A DNA stretch of 64,000 nt from Phyllobacteriaceae bacterium. GTDB taxonomy: Bacteria > Pseudomonadota > Alphaproteobacteria > Rhizobiales > Rhizobiaceae. The notes below the pieces were generated by a model that saw only the letters and a list, made by a program, of their open reading frames with translations, was not told the origin of the DNA and did not search any database. Shown in pieces: positions 26,988 through 35,783 of this stretch. The stretch lies in assembly GCA_024742765.1 (NCBI GenBank), contig JANSXT010000012.1, positions 1 through 64,000 of the forward strand. The letters run 5' to 3'. The translations under genes and the position numbers were made by a program. Numbering within the stretch: position 1 is the first letter of the stretch; the number at the start of each line of letters is the position of its first letter.

Positions 26988-27989
26988 ATGGCTGCAAACC
27001 CGCCGATGGACATGTCTCAGATTACCGGCACGCAGGGTGTCGGGCACGGGTCCGGCCCCGGCGATCTGCCGATCAGCGTCAAGCGTCACGGCGACGGGCC
27101 GACTGTTCTTCTGGTGGGCGGCACCCATGGCGACGAATATGAAGGGCAGATCGTCGTCGCGGAGATCGCTCGCTGCCTCGACAGCCTCGATATGCGCGGC
27201 ACACTGATCTGCCTGCCGCGCCACAATCCGGGCGCATGCCTCGCCGGACGCCGCACCGATCCGGAGGACGCCAATCAGGACATCAACCGCGTCTATGGCA
27301 TGGGATCGGCCACGGGCCGTGCCAAGGTGATTTCGGACTTCGTGTCCGGCGCCATACTGCCGCATGTCGACTGGGTGATCGACCTGCATTCGGGCGGCGC
27401 CAGCCACGAGTTCGTCGTCAGCGGCAATGTCCAGGCGGCCATCGGATCGGACGAGGACTTCGCTATGCGGCCCTATCTGCAGGCCTTCGGCGCGCCCTTC
27501 TCGCTGGTGTTCGACGGGTCGGACCACTCCATGCCGCATGCGGGCACGCTGGAACATCACGCCAAAACGTTCGGCGCCCGTGCGATTTCAAGCGAGCTTG
27601 GCGGTGGCGGCCGCGTCAGCCTCGCATCGATCGCCGCTGCGCGCGATGGCGTGATGCGGCTTCTGGGCGCCATTGGAATGGTAGAAGCGTCACCTCCGCC
27701 GCCACCGCCGGGCCCGCTTGTCGAAATGAGCGGTGAACGGCACACGGTGACCTGCGACATCGCCGGGGTGATCGAACCAGTCGCGCAACTGGGCGATGCC
27801 GTGACGAAGGGCCAGACTGTCGCCAGGCTCCATCCCGATAATCTTTCCGCGCCGCTCAACCTCACCGCGCAATGCACGGGCATTGTCGCCTGCATGGCCG
27901 CGACAGGCCGCAGCGATGCCGCCGTGGAAGGCAGCGACGTGATCGGCTATGTCTGCGAGCCGATCACCAAGGGCTGGCCGACACGATGA
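26988..27989 (+). CDS. Succinylglutamate desuccinylase/aspartoacylase family deacylase
   Basis: A 333-residue zinc carboxypeptidase-fold enzyme (AstE/AspA family), which removes an acyl group from an N-acyl amino acid. Zn-ligand segments are LVGGTHGDEYEGQIV (His, Glu) and WVIDLHSGGASHEF (second His). The C-terminal beta domain has the family's GVIEPVAQLGDAVTKGQTVA. It resembles the N-acetyl-diaminobutyrate deacetylase (EutE/DoeB) branch, but doeA and the ectoine-specific genes are absent nearby. It is first in the plus-strand unit, and its stop overlaps the first permease gene by 4 bp. Confidence 0.83.
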   Translation: MAANPPMDMSQITGTQGVGHGSGPGDLPISVKRHGDGPTVLLVGGTHGDEYEGQIVVAEIARCLDSLDMRGTLICLPRHNPGACLAGRRTDPEDANQDINRVYGMGSATGRAKVISDFVSGAILPHVDWVIDLHSGGASHEFVVSGNVQAAIGSDEDFAMRPYLQAFGAPFSLVFDGSDHSMPHAGTLEHHAKTFGARAISSELGGGGRVSLASIAAARDGVMRLLGAIGMVEASPPPPPPGPLVEMSGERHTVTCDIAGVIEPVAQLGDAVTKGQTVARLHPDNLSAPLNLTAQCTGIVACMAATGRSDAAVEGSDVIGYVCEPITKGWPTR

Positions 27990-28708
27990 ACTGGACCCTG
28001 TTTTCGATCGGTGCGGAAGGCTGGGGCGACGAACTGCTCTGGGGTTTCGCGCTGACGATGACGCTGGCCGTTGCCGCCTATGTGATCGGCACGGTCATCG
28101 GGCTTCTGGCGGCCTTGGCGCTGCTGTCGAAGTCGCGCGTACTCCGTTCGGTATCGGCCGCATATGGCACCGTCTTTCGCAGCGTGCCCGAGCTTCTCAT
28201 TCTGTTTCTGACCTATTATGGCGCCGCACTGATGATCCGGTCGGCGTTCGCGATGATCGGGATCGATCTCCGCGTCTCGCTGGATGCCTTCACGGCCGGG
28301 GTCGTGGCGCTGGCGCTGGTGCATGGCGCCTATACGGCCGAAGTGTTTCGCGGCGCGATCATTTCGGTGCCGACCGGCCTGCGCGAGGCGGCCCGCTCGC
28401 TCGGCATGACGCCGTTCGTGACCTTTCACCGGATCACCTTTCCCGTCGCCCTGCGATACGCCTTTCCGGGCCTGTCCAACCTCTGGATGGTGATGATCAA
28501 GAACACGCCGCTGGTCTCGGCCATCGGATTGGCCGATCTGATCGGGCAGGCCAACACGGCCGGCCAGAACACCAAACACTATTTCGCCTTCTTCACCGCA
28601 GCGCTGATCGCCTATCTGCTGGTGTCCGCCGTCTCGCTCTGGGGGCAGCTCAGGCTTGAACGCAACCTGACACGCCATCTGCCCAAACAGGGGAGCTGGT
28701 CGCCATGA
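27986..28708 (+). CDS. Polar amino acid ABC transporter permease (first)
   Basis: A 240-residue HisQ/HisM-type permease. Five hydrophobic segments are visible, with the family motif FRSVPELLILFLTYYGAALM and the EAA loop GLREAARSLGMTPFVTFHRI. It starts inside the end of the deacylase gene, indicating translational coupling, and overlaps the second permease by 4 bp. With the binding protein at 33790 and the ATPase at 29438, both on the other strand, it forms an importer for a basic or polar amino acid. Confidence 0.92.
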   Translation: MNWTLFSIGAEGWGDELLWGFALTMTLAVAAYVIGTVIGLLAALALLSKSRVLRSVSAAYGTVFRSVPELLILFLTYYGAALMIRSAFAMIGIDLRVSLDAFTAGVVALALVHGAYTAEVFRGAIISVPTGLREAARSLGMTPFVTFHRITFPVALRYAFPGLSNLWMVMIKNTPLVSAIGLADLIGQANTAGQNTKHYFAFFTAALIAYLLVSAVSLWGQLRLERNLTRHLPKQGSWSP

Positions 28709-29490
28709 TCATGGACTTCGAGACGCTGCTGTCCACGCTGCCGGGCTTTGCAGAAGGCCTGGGATGGACGCTCTTTCTCACCGTATCGGTCCTGTTCTTC
28801 GGCATGATCATCGCATTGATGATCGTGCCATGCCGGCTGTCCCAAAACTGGTTGGCGAACGGGTTCGGCCTAACATTCGTCTTCGTCTTTCGTGGCGCGC
28901 CACTGCTCGTCCTGCTGTTTCTGGTCTATTATGGCGTGCCGGAACTCCCCATCGTTCGCGACACGTTTTTGTGGCACGCCTTTCAATATCCTGTCTTCTG
29001 CGCGATCCTGTCCCTGTCGTTCAATTCCGCCGGCTATCTGACCGAGGTGATCGTCGGGGCGGTGCGCGCCGTGCCCCGTGGCGAGGTCGAAGCAGCCCAC
29101 GTCGCTGGCCTGTCGCGATGGGCGGTGATCAAGGGCGTCATCGCGCCCAACGCAATTCGACTTGGTTTGCGCAACTACGGCAATGAGATGGTCTTCGTGG
29201 TCAAGGCGACATCGGTCGCCAGCCTGGTGACGATCCAGGAACTGATGGCCCGCGCCAGCGGCGTCTACTACCGGACCTATGACCCGATCACCCCGCTTCT
29301 CGTCGCCGGCGCGATATTCCTGGTGCTGATCATGGCGCTCAGCCGGTTCATGGCGTTTCTGGAAGTCCGCTTGTCGCCGGAACTGAGCCGCAAAGCCGAA
29401 ACAGCACGGTCAGGTGCCGGAAAGCCCGCTGCCAGCATTAACGCTGTTGATGGGCCATCGCTCCCACAAACTCCGCAAACCGGTCGCTGA
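28705..29490 (+). CDS. Polar amino acid ABC transporter permease (second)
   Basis: A 261-residue permease partner with FVFVFRGAPLLVLLFLVYYG and the EAA loop RGEVEAAHVAGLSRWAVIKG. Its last 18 codons overlap the end of the ATPase gene, which runs the other way (29438-29490), so the two operons meet tail to tail with shared bases. The extra C-terminal tail (about 30 residues, Ala/Gly/Pro-rich) falls largely in this overlap. Confidence 0.92.
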   Translation: MIMDFETLLSTLPGFAEGLGWTLFLTVSVLFFGMIIALMIVPCRLSQNWLANGFGLTFVFVFRGAPLLVLLFLVYYGVPELPIVRDTFLWHAFQYPVFCAILSLSFNSAGYLTEVIVGAVRAVPRGEVEAAHVAGLSRWAVIKGVIAPNAIRLGLRNYGNEMVFVVKATSVASLVTIQELMARASGVYYRTYDPITPLLVAGAIFLVLIMALSRFMAFLEVRLSPELSRKAETARSGAGKPAASINAVDGPSLPQTPQTGR

Positions 29491-30199
29491 CCCCGCCGCC
29501 GAACATCTGCTCGCTCGTTCCCGACGCAACCACAAACCCCTTTTCCATGAAAAACACACGGTCGGCGATGCGCCGGGCGAACCCCATTTCGTGGGTGGCG
29601 CACAGGACCGTCATGGCGCGTCCGCTGAACCGGCCTTCGGCGACTTGCGTCAAAAGGTCGAGCATGCCGGCGATGGTCTCAGGGTCCAGCGATGCCGTGG
29701 GCTCGTCGAGCAGCAGCAGTTCCGGATCGCCGATCAGCGCGCGGGCAATGGCGACGCGCTGCTGCTGTCCGCCCGACATCTCGAACGGGTATTTGTCGGC
29801 AAGCGCGCCACATCCCACAAGCTCCAGAAGCTCCCGGCCGCGCGCGTTCAGTTCGCTGGCAGTCCCCAGACGCAATTCACGGGCAGCGAACGTGACATTG
29901 TCCAGCGCGGTGCGCATCGAATAGAGGTTAAAGTTCTGGAAGATCATGGCCATGCGCCGGCGCGCCATGCTCCATTGCCCGGGCGTGGCTGGCGTCGATC
30001 CGAACAGTCCGAAATGCCCGCTTCGATCCGAAAGCAGGCCGGCGCAAACGCGCAACAGGCTGGTTTTGCCGGATCCGGATGGGCCGATCAGAACGATCTT
30101 CTCGCCCTTGCGGATCGTCAGATCAATGTCCGTCAGGACCGGAAATTCTCCGATCCGGACGCTCAGCCCGGAAGCTGCGACGACCGGTTCACCCGGCAT
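29438..30199 (-). CDS. Polar amino acid ABC transporter ATP-binding protein
   Basis: A 253-residue ATPase of the GlnQ/HisP type. Walker A is LIGPSGSGKTSLLRVCAG, the Q-loop is MIFQNFNLY, the signature is MSGGQQQRVAIARALIG, Walker B is LLLLDEPTASLD and the H-loop is CATHEMGFARRIAD. The ATG at 30199 overlaps the end of the aminotransferase gene by 11 bp; longer in-frame starts would run through that gene. It is the last gene of the minus-strand catabolic operon, apart from its cognate permeases, which are encoded opposite. Confidence 0.93.
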   Translation of the reverse strand: MPGEPVVAASGLSVRIGEFPVLTDIDLTIRKGEKIVLIGPSGSGKTSLLRVCAGLLSDRSGHFGLFGSTPATPGQWSMARRRMAMIFQNFNLYSMRTALDNVTFAARELRLGTASELNARGRELLELVGCGALADKYPFEMSGGQQQRVAIARALIGDPELLLLDEPTASLDPETIAGMLDLLTQVAEGRFSGRAMTVLCATHEMGFARRIADRVFFMEKGFVVASGTSEQMFGGGVSDRFAEFVGAMAHQQR

Positions 30200-31301
30200 G
30201 GGATTTAGCGAACGCCTCGATACGCTCCAGCCCCCTGTCGAGATCGGGGCGATCGACCCCGAACCCGATTCTGATGTGCCGGGGAATGCCGAACCAATCG
30301 CCGGCGCACACGAAGACACCGGTCCGCTCCCGCAATTTGTGCACGAACCGCTCGGACTCCATATCGAGACCATAGGCGACGAACGCCATGCCGCTGGCCT
30401 CCGGCCGCACCAGCGACCATCCGTTGCGGCCACGCAACCAGTCTTCGACCCGGTTGCGTCCGGCCGACAGGATTTGGCGGCCGCGCGCCAACAACCGATC
30501 GCGCACCGGATTGGTCAGCGCCCGCCGCGACAGTTCCTGGGCCAGCGGGCCGGTGCCGATGGTGGTGTAGTCCTGCCGCTCATGCATGCGCGCGACCAGA
30601 TCGGGCGGCGCGATGCACCACCCCATGCGCAAGCCCGGCAGCCCGAACGATTTGGCAAGACCGCCAGTGACGATCACCTTTTCACCCATGCCCCAAGCGG
30701 TGGCGGGCGGTCGCCCGTCGATCTCCGAGCCGCGATAGATTTCATCGACCAGAAGCCAGACGCCTGCCTCCTCGGTAAGTGCGGCCAGGGCCCGGCGCGT
30801 CTCGTCACGCAGCAGCACGCCGGTGGGATTGTTGGGGTCGCACAGCGTCACCAGCTTCGTCGTCGGCCGCATTGCCGCGCGAACATCGTCCATGTCCGGC
30901 TGCCAGCCATTGTCCGGCCTCAGCGGCACGCGCGTGACCTCGATCCCTAGCGCCCGCGCCAGTCCGTCAAGCTGCATGAAGTTCGGCGTCAGCATGATCA
31001 TGTGATCGCCAGGATCGGCAAGGCTCATCAGAGCCAGCATGTTCGCTTCGCTGGTGCCGTTCGCGATGAGGACATTTTCGGGCGATGCCGCCGGATACCA
31101 GTCGGCCACGGCCTGGCGCAGCGCCGGCGTCCCGTCCGTGTAGCCATAGCCGAGCGGCAGGTCGCGGATGGTGTCCATCTCATCGGGTGGCACCAGATCG
31201 GCCATGGTCGCATGGTGGACGCCGCTTTCGGTTAGATTGATGTCGACCTCGTTTTCATAGAGCGTCTGGCTGCGTTCGAGCAGAAACGTGTCGATCTTCA
31301 T
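30189..31301 (-). CDS. PLP-dependent class I/II aminotransferase
   Basis: A 370-residue fold-type I aminotransferase. It has DLPLGYGYTDGTPALRQAVA, NGTSEANMLALMSLADPGD, the CDPNNPTGVLLRDE motif, LLVDEIYRG (pyridine-binding Asp) and the PLP lysine in TGGLAKSFGLPGLRMGW. The final Arg motif is HIRIGFGVD. The amino donor is unknown; it would remove the alpha-amino group of the imported or deacylated amino acid. Its start overlaps the cyclodeaminase-like gene by 4 bp. Confidence 0.9.
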   Translation of the reverse strand: MKIDTFLLERSQTLYENEVDINLTESGVHHATMADLVPPDEMDTIRDLPLGYGYTDGTPALRQAVADWYPAASPENVLIANGTSEANMLALMSLADPGDHMIMLTPNFMQLDGLARALGIEVTRVPLRPDNGWQPDMDDVRAAMRPTTKLVTLCDPNNPTGVLLRDETRRALAALTEEAGVWLLVDEIYRGSEIDGRPPATAWGMGEKVIVTGGLAKSFGLPGLRMGWCIAPPDLVARMHERQDYTTIGTGPLAQELSRRALTNPVRDRLLARGRQILSAGRNRVEDWLRGRNGWSLVRPEASGMAFVAYGLDMESERFVHKLRERTGVFVCAGDWFGIPRHIRIGFGVDRPDLDRGLERIEAFAKSHAG

Positions 31302-32272
31302 TGCGCTGCCTCCAGCGATCGCGTCAGCCGGGCCAGAACCGCCTTGGCAATGGCGATGTCCTGCACCGCGACACCGGTCAGGTCGCTGACCGTGACCGCA
31401 TCGTCGTCGGTCCGCCCCGCATGGTCGCCATTGATGATGGTGCCGAGTTCGATCACATCGCCCTCGCCAATGGCGCCGGCGCCCAGTGCGTGAAAAATCT
31501 CGCCGCGCTCCCGGCATTGGGCCAGACTGTCGGCGACGACAAGATCGGCGCGGCCGAGAAGATCGGGCGCCAGTTCGTTCTTGTCCGGCGTGTCCGAGCC
31601 CATGGCGGTGATGTGCGTGCCCGGTTCGATCATGTCGGCAGAAAGAAGCGGCGTCTCCGCCGGTGTCGTCGTCACGATCAGCCAGCAGTTTTTGGCGATG
31701 TCGTCCACCAAACTTGCCTCCTCCACCGCATAGCCCATCGCCGCGATGTCGCGAGCGGCAGCGGCGCGCGATTCTGCGCGCCGTCCCCAGATCATCAGCT
31801 TGCGGCACGGGCTGACACGGCGCAGATAGTCGGCCTGCAACCTGGCCTGAACGCCGCTTCCGATGATGCCGATGCAACCGACATCCTTCGGAGCCAGGTG
31901 CCTGGCCGCGACAGCGCCGGCGGCCGCCGTGCGGTGGTTGGTCAACTCGCCTTCTTCCAAAAGCACCGCCTCCACCATCCCCGTTCTCTGGCTCAGAACC
32001 AGCATGCAGCCACCGAAGGGTGGCAACCCGAGCGCGGGATTGCCGAAGAAGCCGGTCGCAACCTTGATCACGAACACATCGTCCCCGCGCACCGCGCCAT
32101 ATTTGATGTGCATCTCGCCATGGACGTCGGGAAACAGCAACTCGCCAACCGGGGGAACCGTCACCTCGCCGCGCGAAAAGGCCGCAAACCCTGCCTCCAC
32201 CTCCGACACCACGTCCACATCGGGCAGCGCCGCGAGGATCTGGTCGAGGGAAAAGACCGATGTCATCGTCAT
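31298..32272 (-). CDS. Ornithine cyclodeaminase/mu-crystallin family protein
   Basis: A 324-residue NAD(P)-binding protein. Rossmann motif: VGCIGIIGSGVQARLQADYL. The family's catalytic-Asp region is VVADSLAQCRERGEI, and ITAMGSDTPDKNEL is conserved. Members act as ornithine cyclodeaminase, lysine cyclodeaminase, ketimine reductase or EutC. It is translationally coupled on both sides (4-bp overlaps) with the unassigned PLP enzyme and the aminotransferase, so all three probably act on one substrate or its imine. Confidence 0.87.
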   Translation of the reverse strand: MTMTSVFSLDQILAALPDVDVVSEVEAGFAAFSRGEVTVPPVGELLFPDVHGEMHIKYGAVRGDDVFVIKVATGFFGNPALGLPPFGGCMLVLSQRTGMVEAVLLEEGELTNHRTAAAGAVAARHLAPKDVGCIGIIGSGVQARLQADYLRRVSPCRKLMIWGRRAESRAAAARDIAAMGYAVEEASLVDDIAKNCWLIVTTTPAETPLLSADMIEPGTHITAMGSDTPDKNELAPDLLGRADLVVADSLAQCRERGEIFHALGAGAIGEGDVIELGTIINGDHAGRTDDDAVTVSDLTGVAVQDIAIAKAVLARLTRSLEAAQ

Positions 32273-33720
32273 CGTGCCACTCCCGCGTGGCGTGCCACGA
32301 TTTCAAACGCCTTGACGAGCCCCTTGAACGTGGCGCGGGTCGCGTCTTCGCGCAGCCGCCCGTCCCCGTCGATCATCCCAAGCCCTGGTCCGATCAACAC
32401 ATTACCGCCATAGATGGTCGTTCCGGCCTGCCCCATCGCCATGCAGGCCGCGTCGATCGCGTTGGTTCCGGCCACCAGATCCTCGAGATTGTAAAGCGGA
32501 AGCCCCTTTGCGCCGTCTTTCCATGTGTTGGCATAGTTCAGCTCGATCCCGCCCATATGGTAGCTTGGCGTGACGATCAGATCGTCGCGGAAATGCGCCG
32601 GAAACTGCTCAAGCTCTTCCATCAGGATGCGGTGCATGCCGTCCACCGGATCGGTGACACGCGTCGGCTCGTCGACCATCATGCGCAGGAAGGCGAGCAT
32701 GCCCACCAGCGAGTCGCGCCCCGGATCGTGCATCGAGAAGACGCCCTTGCCATAGGACGAGGTGCCGCCGCTGCGCGGGCCGATCCAGCCCATCGACTTG
32801 CGGATGACGTTCATCGGCTCGGCCTTGCCGATCATCAGGCCGCCAATGGGCGAGCGGCCGGCCTTGTCCATCGAATAGATCATGATGTCGGCACCAATGG
32901 CGCGCGGATCGATGCCGACGATAGGCAGGCATGTGGCGCAATCGACGATGTAGGGCACGTCCCAGTCGTGCGCGAGGCCGCCAAGCCGCTTCATCAGGTC
33001 CGGCGCCCCCTCGCCCGCCTGGCCGAAGCCCCATCCGGGCGTATCGTATCCGACCGCATGGACTGCGGACACATAGGCGCTGTGGCGGTTCGCCGTGCGC
33101 TCCATGGCGGCCATGGTCCCATCGACATCGAGACCGGTCATCAGCGCCACCGTGTTTTGGCGCACACCATGGATTTCATATTTGACGCCCGGCGCCCGGA
33201 CAAACAGCGTGTCGAGGTTGGCCAGGCTCTTGCCGTCTATCCCCAGCTCGCCTCCGGCAACCGTCCGGTCCATGGCGAAGTGCCGGTATTTGGACGGAAA
33301 CGCCCGGCCATAGCCGCCGCCCCACTCCGCATCCTCGCCGTAGATCTGCAGCGAGCGGGCGCGGTATTGGTCGCCCTTTCGCAAGGACGGCGGCGCAACA
33401 AGCGTTTCGAACGCAACGCGCAACGATGCTTCGGCGGTGTTGGTCACGCACACATCATAGTTGTCGCCATAGACATCCTTGACCAGCGCCCGCATCTCAT
33501 CGGCGATCTGAACCGCCGGCAGCACATCAACCCGGTTCGCCTCGGCAATCGCATCCATGACATAGTCGGGAAGCCGGGCGGGGCAGCCGGACGAGCCCTG
33601 ATAGGTGCCGATTACGCCGGCAAACCGGTCAAGACCTTCGGCTTGCGCAAATCCGGCGGCTTCGCGTTCGATTTCGGGGATCGCGTCGTACAGCGATTGA
33701 TACCACTGATGCAGATACAT
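32269..33720 (-). CDS. Unassigned PLP-dependent enzyme, fold type I
   Basis: A 483-residue protein whose exact family I do not recognise. The fold-type I layout is clear: TNTAEASLRVAFETL (cofactor phosphate side), pyridine-binding Asp260 in PYIVDCATCLPI and the probable Schiff-base Lys286 in IYSMDKAGRSPIGG. The N-terminus has IGTYQGSSGCPARLPDYVMD, which recalls beta-eliminating or tRNA-linked Cys/Sec synthase-like enzymes more than ordinary aminotransferases. I chose the ATG at 33720; the RBS is weak. It is first after the attenuator that follows the binding-protein gene. Confidence 0.75.
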   Translation of the reverse strand: MYLHQWYQSLYDAIPEIEREAAGFAQAEGLDRFAGVIGTYQGSSGCPARLPDYVMDAIAEANRVDVLPAVQIADEMRALVKDVYGDNYDVCVTNTAEASLRVAFETLVAPPSLRKGDQYRARSLQIYGEDAEWGGGYGRAFPSKYRHFAMDRTVAGGELGIDGKSLANLDTLFVRAPGVKYEIHGVRQNTVALMTGLDVDGTMAAMERTANRHSAYVSAVHAVGYDTPGWGFGQAGEGAPDLMKRLGGLAHDWDVPYIVDCATCLPIVGIDPRAIGADIMIYSMDKAGRSPIGGLMIGKAEPMNVIRKSMGWIGPRSGGTSSYGKGVFSMHDPGRDSLVGMLAFLRMMVDEPTRVTDPVDGMHRILMEELEQFPAHFRDDLIVTPSYHMGGIELNYANTWKDGAKGLPLYNLEDLVAGTNAIDAACMAMGQAGTTIYGGNVLIGPGLGMIDGDGRLREDATRATFKGLVKAFEIVARHAGVAR

Positions 33721-33738
33721 GGCGGGCCTATGAACTAA

Positions 33739-33768
33739 GGAAAGAAAAGAGCGGGGCCGAAGCCCCGC
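33739..33768 (-). terminator. Intrinsic terminator/attenuator after the binding-protein gene
   Basis: On the minus strand, GCGGGGC-TTCG-GCCCCGC forms a 7-bp GC stem with a UUCG tetraloop, followed by TCTTTTCTTT. It lies between the substrate-binding-protein stop (33790) and the PLP-enzyme start (33720). A partial terminator here would give many copies of binding protein per copy of the downstream enzymes. Confidence 0.8.
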
Positions 33769-33789
33769 CAAACCAGCGATCGGGACAGC

Positions 33790-34572
33790 CTATTGGTCCC
33801 AGAGCATGTCAGCCCGCAGGTCCATGCCTTCGGGGAACCATTTGGCGGCAATCGTGTCGAACGTGCCGTCGGCATAGATCTCACGCAGCGCGGTGTTGAC
33901 CCGCTCGCGCAACTCGTCGTCGCCCTTGCGGAACATCGCGCCCGCGCCGCTGCATGTGATGCAAAAGCCGCTATGGACGATCTCGAAATCAGCGCCCTCG
34001 GGTTTGCCAAGAAAATCGCGAATCGGGGTTTCCGCTTCAAGAGCGCCGACGATCCGCCCGGCCTGCATGTCAGCGGCGATCTGATCGAAGCGTTGATAGC
34101 CGCGGAACGTGATGTCGGGGTAGTTTTCGTCCATATATTCGCGGACACCGGCCGATGCCTCGTAGCCGCCGATTGTCTTGCCCGCCAAATCGTCCGGGAA
34201 GGTGGTCACCTCGCCCTTTCGCGCCACGAAAGCGTCCTTGACGTTGAAATAAGCCAGCGAGAAGTCGGCGACCTCCTTGCGCTCGTCGGTAATCGACATG
34301 GCCGAGAAGATCATCCGGAACTTGTCAGCCAAGAGAGCGGCGATCGCGCCGTCGAAATCCTGCTTAACCCACTCGCACTCGACGTCGATGCGTGCGCACA
34401 CCTCATTGCCCAGATCGATCTCGAAGCCCGAATAGGAGCCATCGGCTTCGGTCTGGCTGAACGGCGGATAGGACGCCTCGGTGGCGACAAGTATTTTCTC
34501 CGCTGCAGCGCCCGAAGCCGACAGGCCAAGGGCAACCAGCGCGGCGGCGCCCAGTCCGGTTAGCGTTTTCAT
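33790..34572 (-). CDS. Amino acid ABC transporter substrate-binding protein, family 3
   Basis: A 260-residue periplasmic protein with a cleavable signal (MKTLTGLGAAALVALGLSAS, cut near AAA-EK). The mature part begins ILVATEASYPPFSQTEADGS, then SGFEIDLGNEVCARIDVECE and FSAMSITDERKEVADFSLAY, as in lysine/arginine/ornithine-binding proteins. Two adjacent ATGs (34575, 34572) follow AAGGAG; the second has the better spacing. It is the first gene of the minus-strand unit and is followed by a strong hairpin. Confidence 0.92.
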   Translation of the reverse strand: MKTLTGLGAAALVALGLSASGAAAEKILVATEASYPPFSQTEADGSYSGFEIDLGNEVCARIDVECEWVKQDFDGAIAALLADKFRMIFSAMSITDERKEVADFSLAYFNVKDAFVARKGEVTTFPDDLAGKTIGGYEASAGVREYMDENYPDITFRGYQRFDQIAADMQAGRIVGALEAETPIRDFLGKPEGADFEIVHSGFCITCSGAGAMFRKGDDELRERVNTALREIYADGTFDTIAAKWFPEGMDLRADMLWDQ

Positions 34573-34733
34573 CATGCGTCTCCTTTTCGCTCGCACCGGG
34601 ACGGGTGGCCCGGCGGTCCTCTGCGGAACTGGAGCCTAACGGGGCGCCGGCCGCGCGGTAATGGAGCGTTTGCGAAGTTCATTTCGGCAAACGGCGAAGG
34701 AAGCGACGGCTGCCGCGGGATAACGTCCATGCC

Positions 34734-35783
34734 ATGCGCATCTTCGACGGCCACAATGACCTGCTCTACCGTTTGTGGGAGACGGCCGATCATGACGGCG
34801 GCGCCTTTCTGTCGAGCGACGGGCACGGCCATATCGACTTGGCACGGGCACGGAGCGGCGGTTTTGCCGGTGGGCTGTTTGCCGTATTTGCCGACAATCC
34901 GGAATTCGAGCAGGCACTTGCATCGACAGGCGCATTGGCCGCGCCCCTATCGATGGACGACATCGCGCCGATCAGCCAGGCCCATGCATCGACCGTTTGC
35001 CGCGCGCAGATCGCGATCGCCCATCGCATGAGTGCGTCGCGGCCCGATGCGCTGCGCCTGTGCATGTCGGCCGGACGGATCGGACAGGCCATGGCCGACG
35101 GGGCCGTGGCATGCGTTCTTCATGTTGAAGGCCTGGAGATGGTTGACGATCCGGCAACGCAATTGCCCGGGCTTTACGATCTGGGCGTTCGCTCGGTCGG
35201 GCCTGTCTGGTCGCGGCCGAACCGGTTCGGGCATGGCGTGCCGTTTCGCTACCCCGCCGATCCGGACACCGGACCGGGCCTCACGCCCGCCGGCTTCGAC
35301 CTGGTCGACGCGTGCGAGCAGATGGGCATTCTGGTCGATGTGGCCCACATGAACGCGGCCGGCGTGGCCGATGTGGCATCGGTCGCCAAAAAGCCGTTCG
35401 TGTCCAGCCATGCCGGCGTGCACGCCATCTGTCCGGCGTCGCGCAACCACACCGATGATCAACTGCGAACCATTGCCAATTCCGGCGGGTTGGTCGGCAT
35501 CGTCCTGAACACCGATTTCATTCGCTCAGACGGGCGGGCCGATCCGGACACGCATCTGTCTATGTTCGTCGACCATATCCGCCACGCGATCGATCTGGCT
35601 GGAACAGAGGCCGTCGCGCTGGGGTCTGATTTCGATGGCGGACCGGTGGCCAACGACCTGCCCGACTGCGGCGCCCTGCCCGCTCTGGTCCGTCAGATGG
35701 AAGTCGACGGCCTGAACGCGACGGACATCGAAGCGGTTTGTCATGGAAACTGGTTACGCGTCCTGAAGGAGACGATCGGTTGA
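34734..35783 (+). CDS. Membrane dipeptidase family (M19) peptidase
   Basis: A 349-residue dinuclear zinc peptidase of the renal dipeptidase family. Metal-site segments are IFDGHNDLLYRL (His-x-Asp), VLHVEGLEMV (bridging Glu), LVDVAHMNAAG (His), FVSSHAGVHAI (His) and ALGSDFDGG (Asp). No signal peptide, so it is cytoplasmic. It is divergent from the binding-protein gene by about 160 bp. It probably belongs functionally to the amino acid cluster, cleaving an imported dipeptide-like or D-amino-acid-containing compound. Confidence 0.9.
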   Translation: MRIFDGHNDLLYRLWETADHDGGAFLSSDGHGHIDLARARSGGFAGGLFAVFADNPEFEQALASTGALAAPLSMDDIAPISQAHASTVCRAQIAIAHRMSASRPDALRLCMSAGRIGQAMADGAVACVLHVEGLEMVDDPATQLPGLYDLGVRSVGPVWSRPNRFGHGVPFRYPADPDTGPGLTPAGFDLVDACEQMGILVDVAHMNAAGVADVASVAKKPFVSSHAGVHAICPASRNHTDDQLRTIANSGGLVGIVLNTDFIRSDGRADPDTHLSMFVDHIRHAIDLAGTEAVALGSDFDGGPVANDLPDCGALPALVRQMEVDGLNATDIEAVCHGNWLRVLKETIG

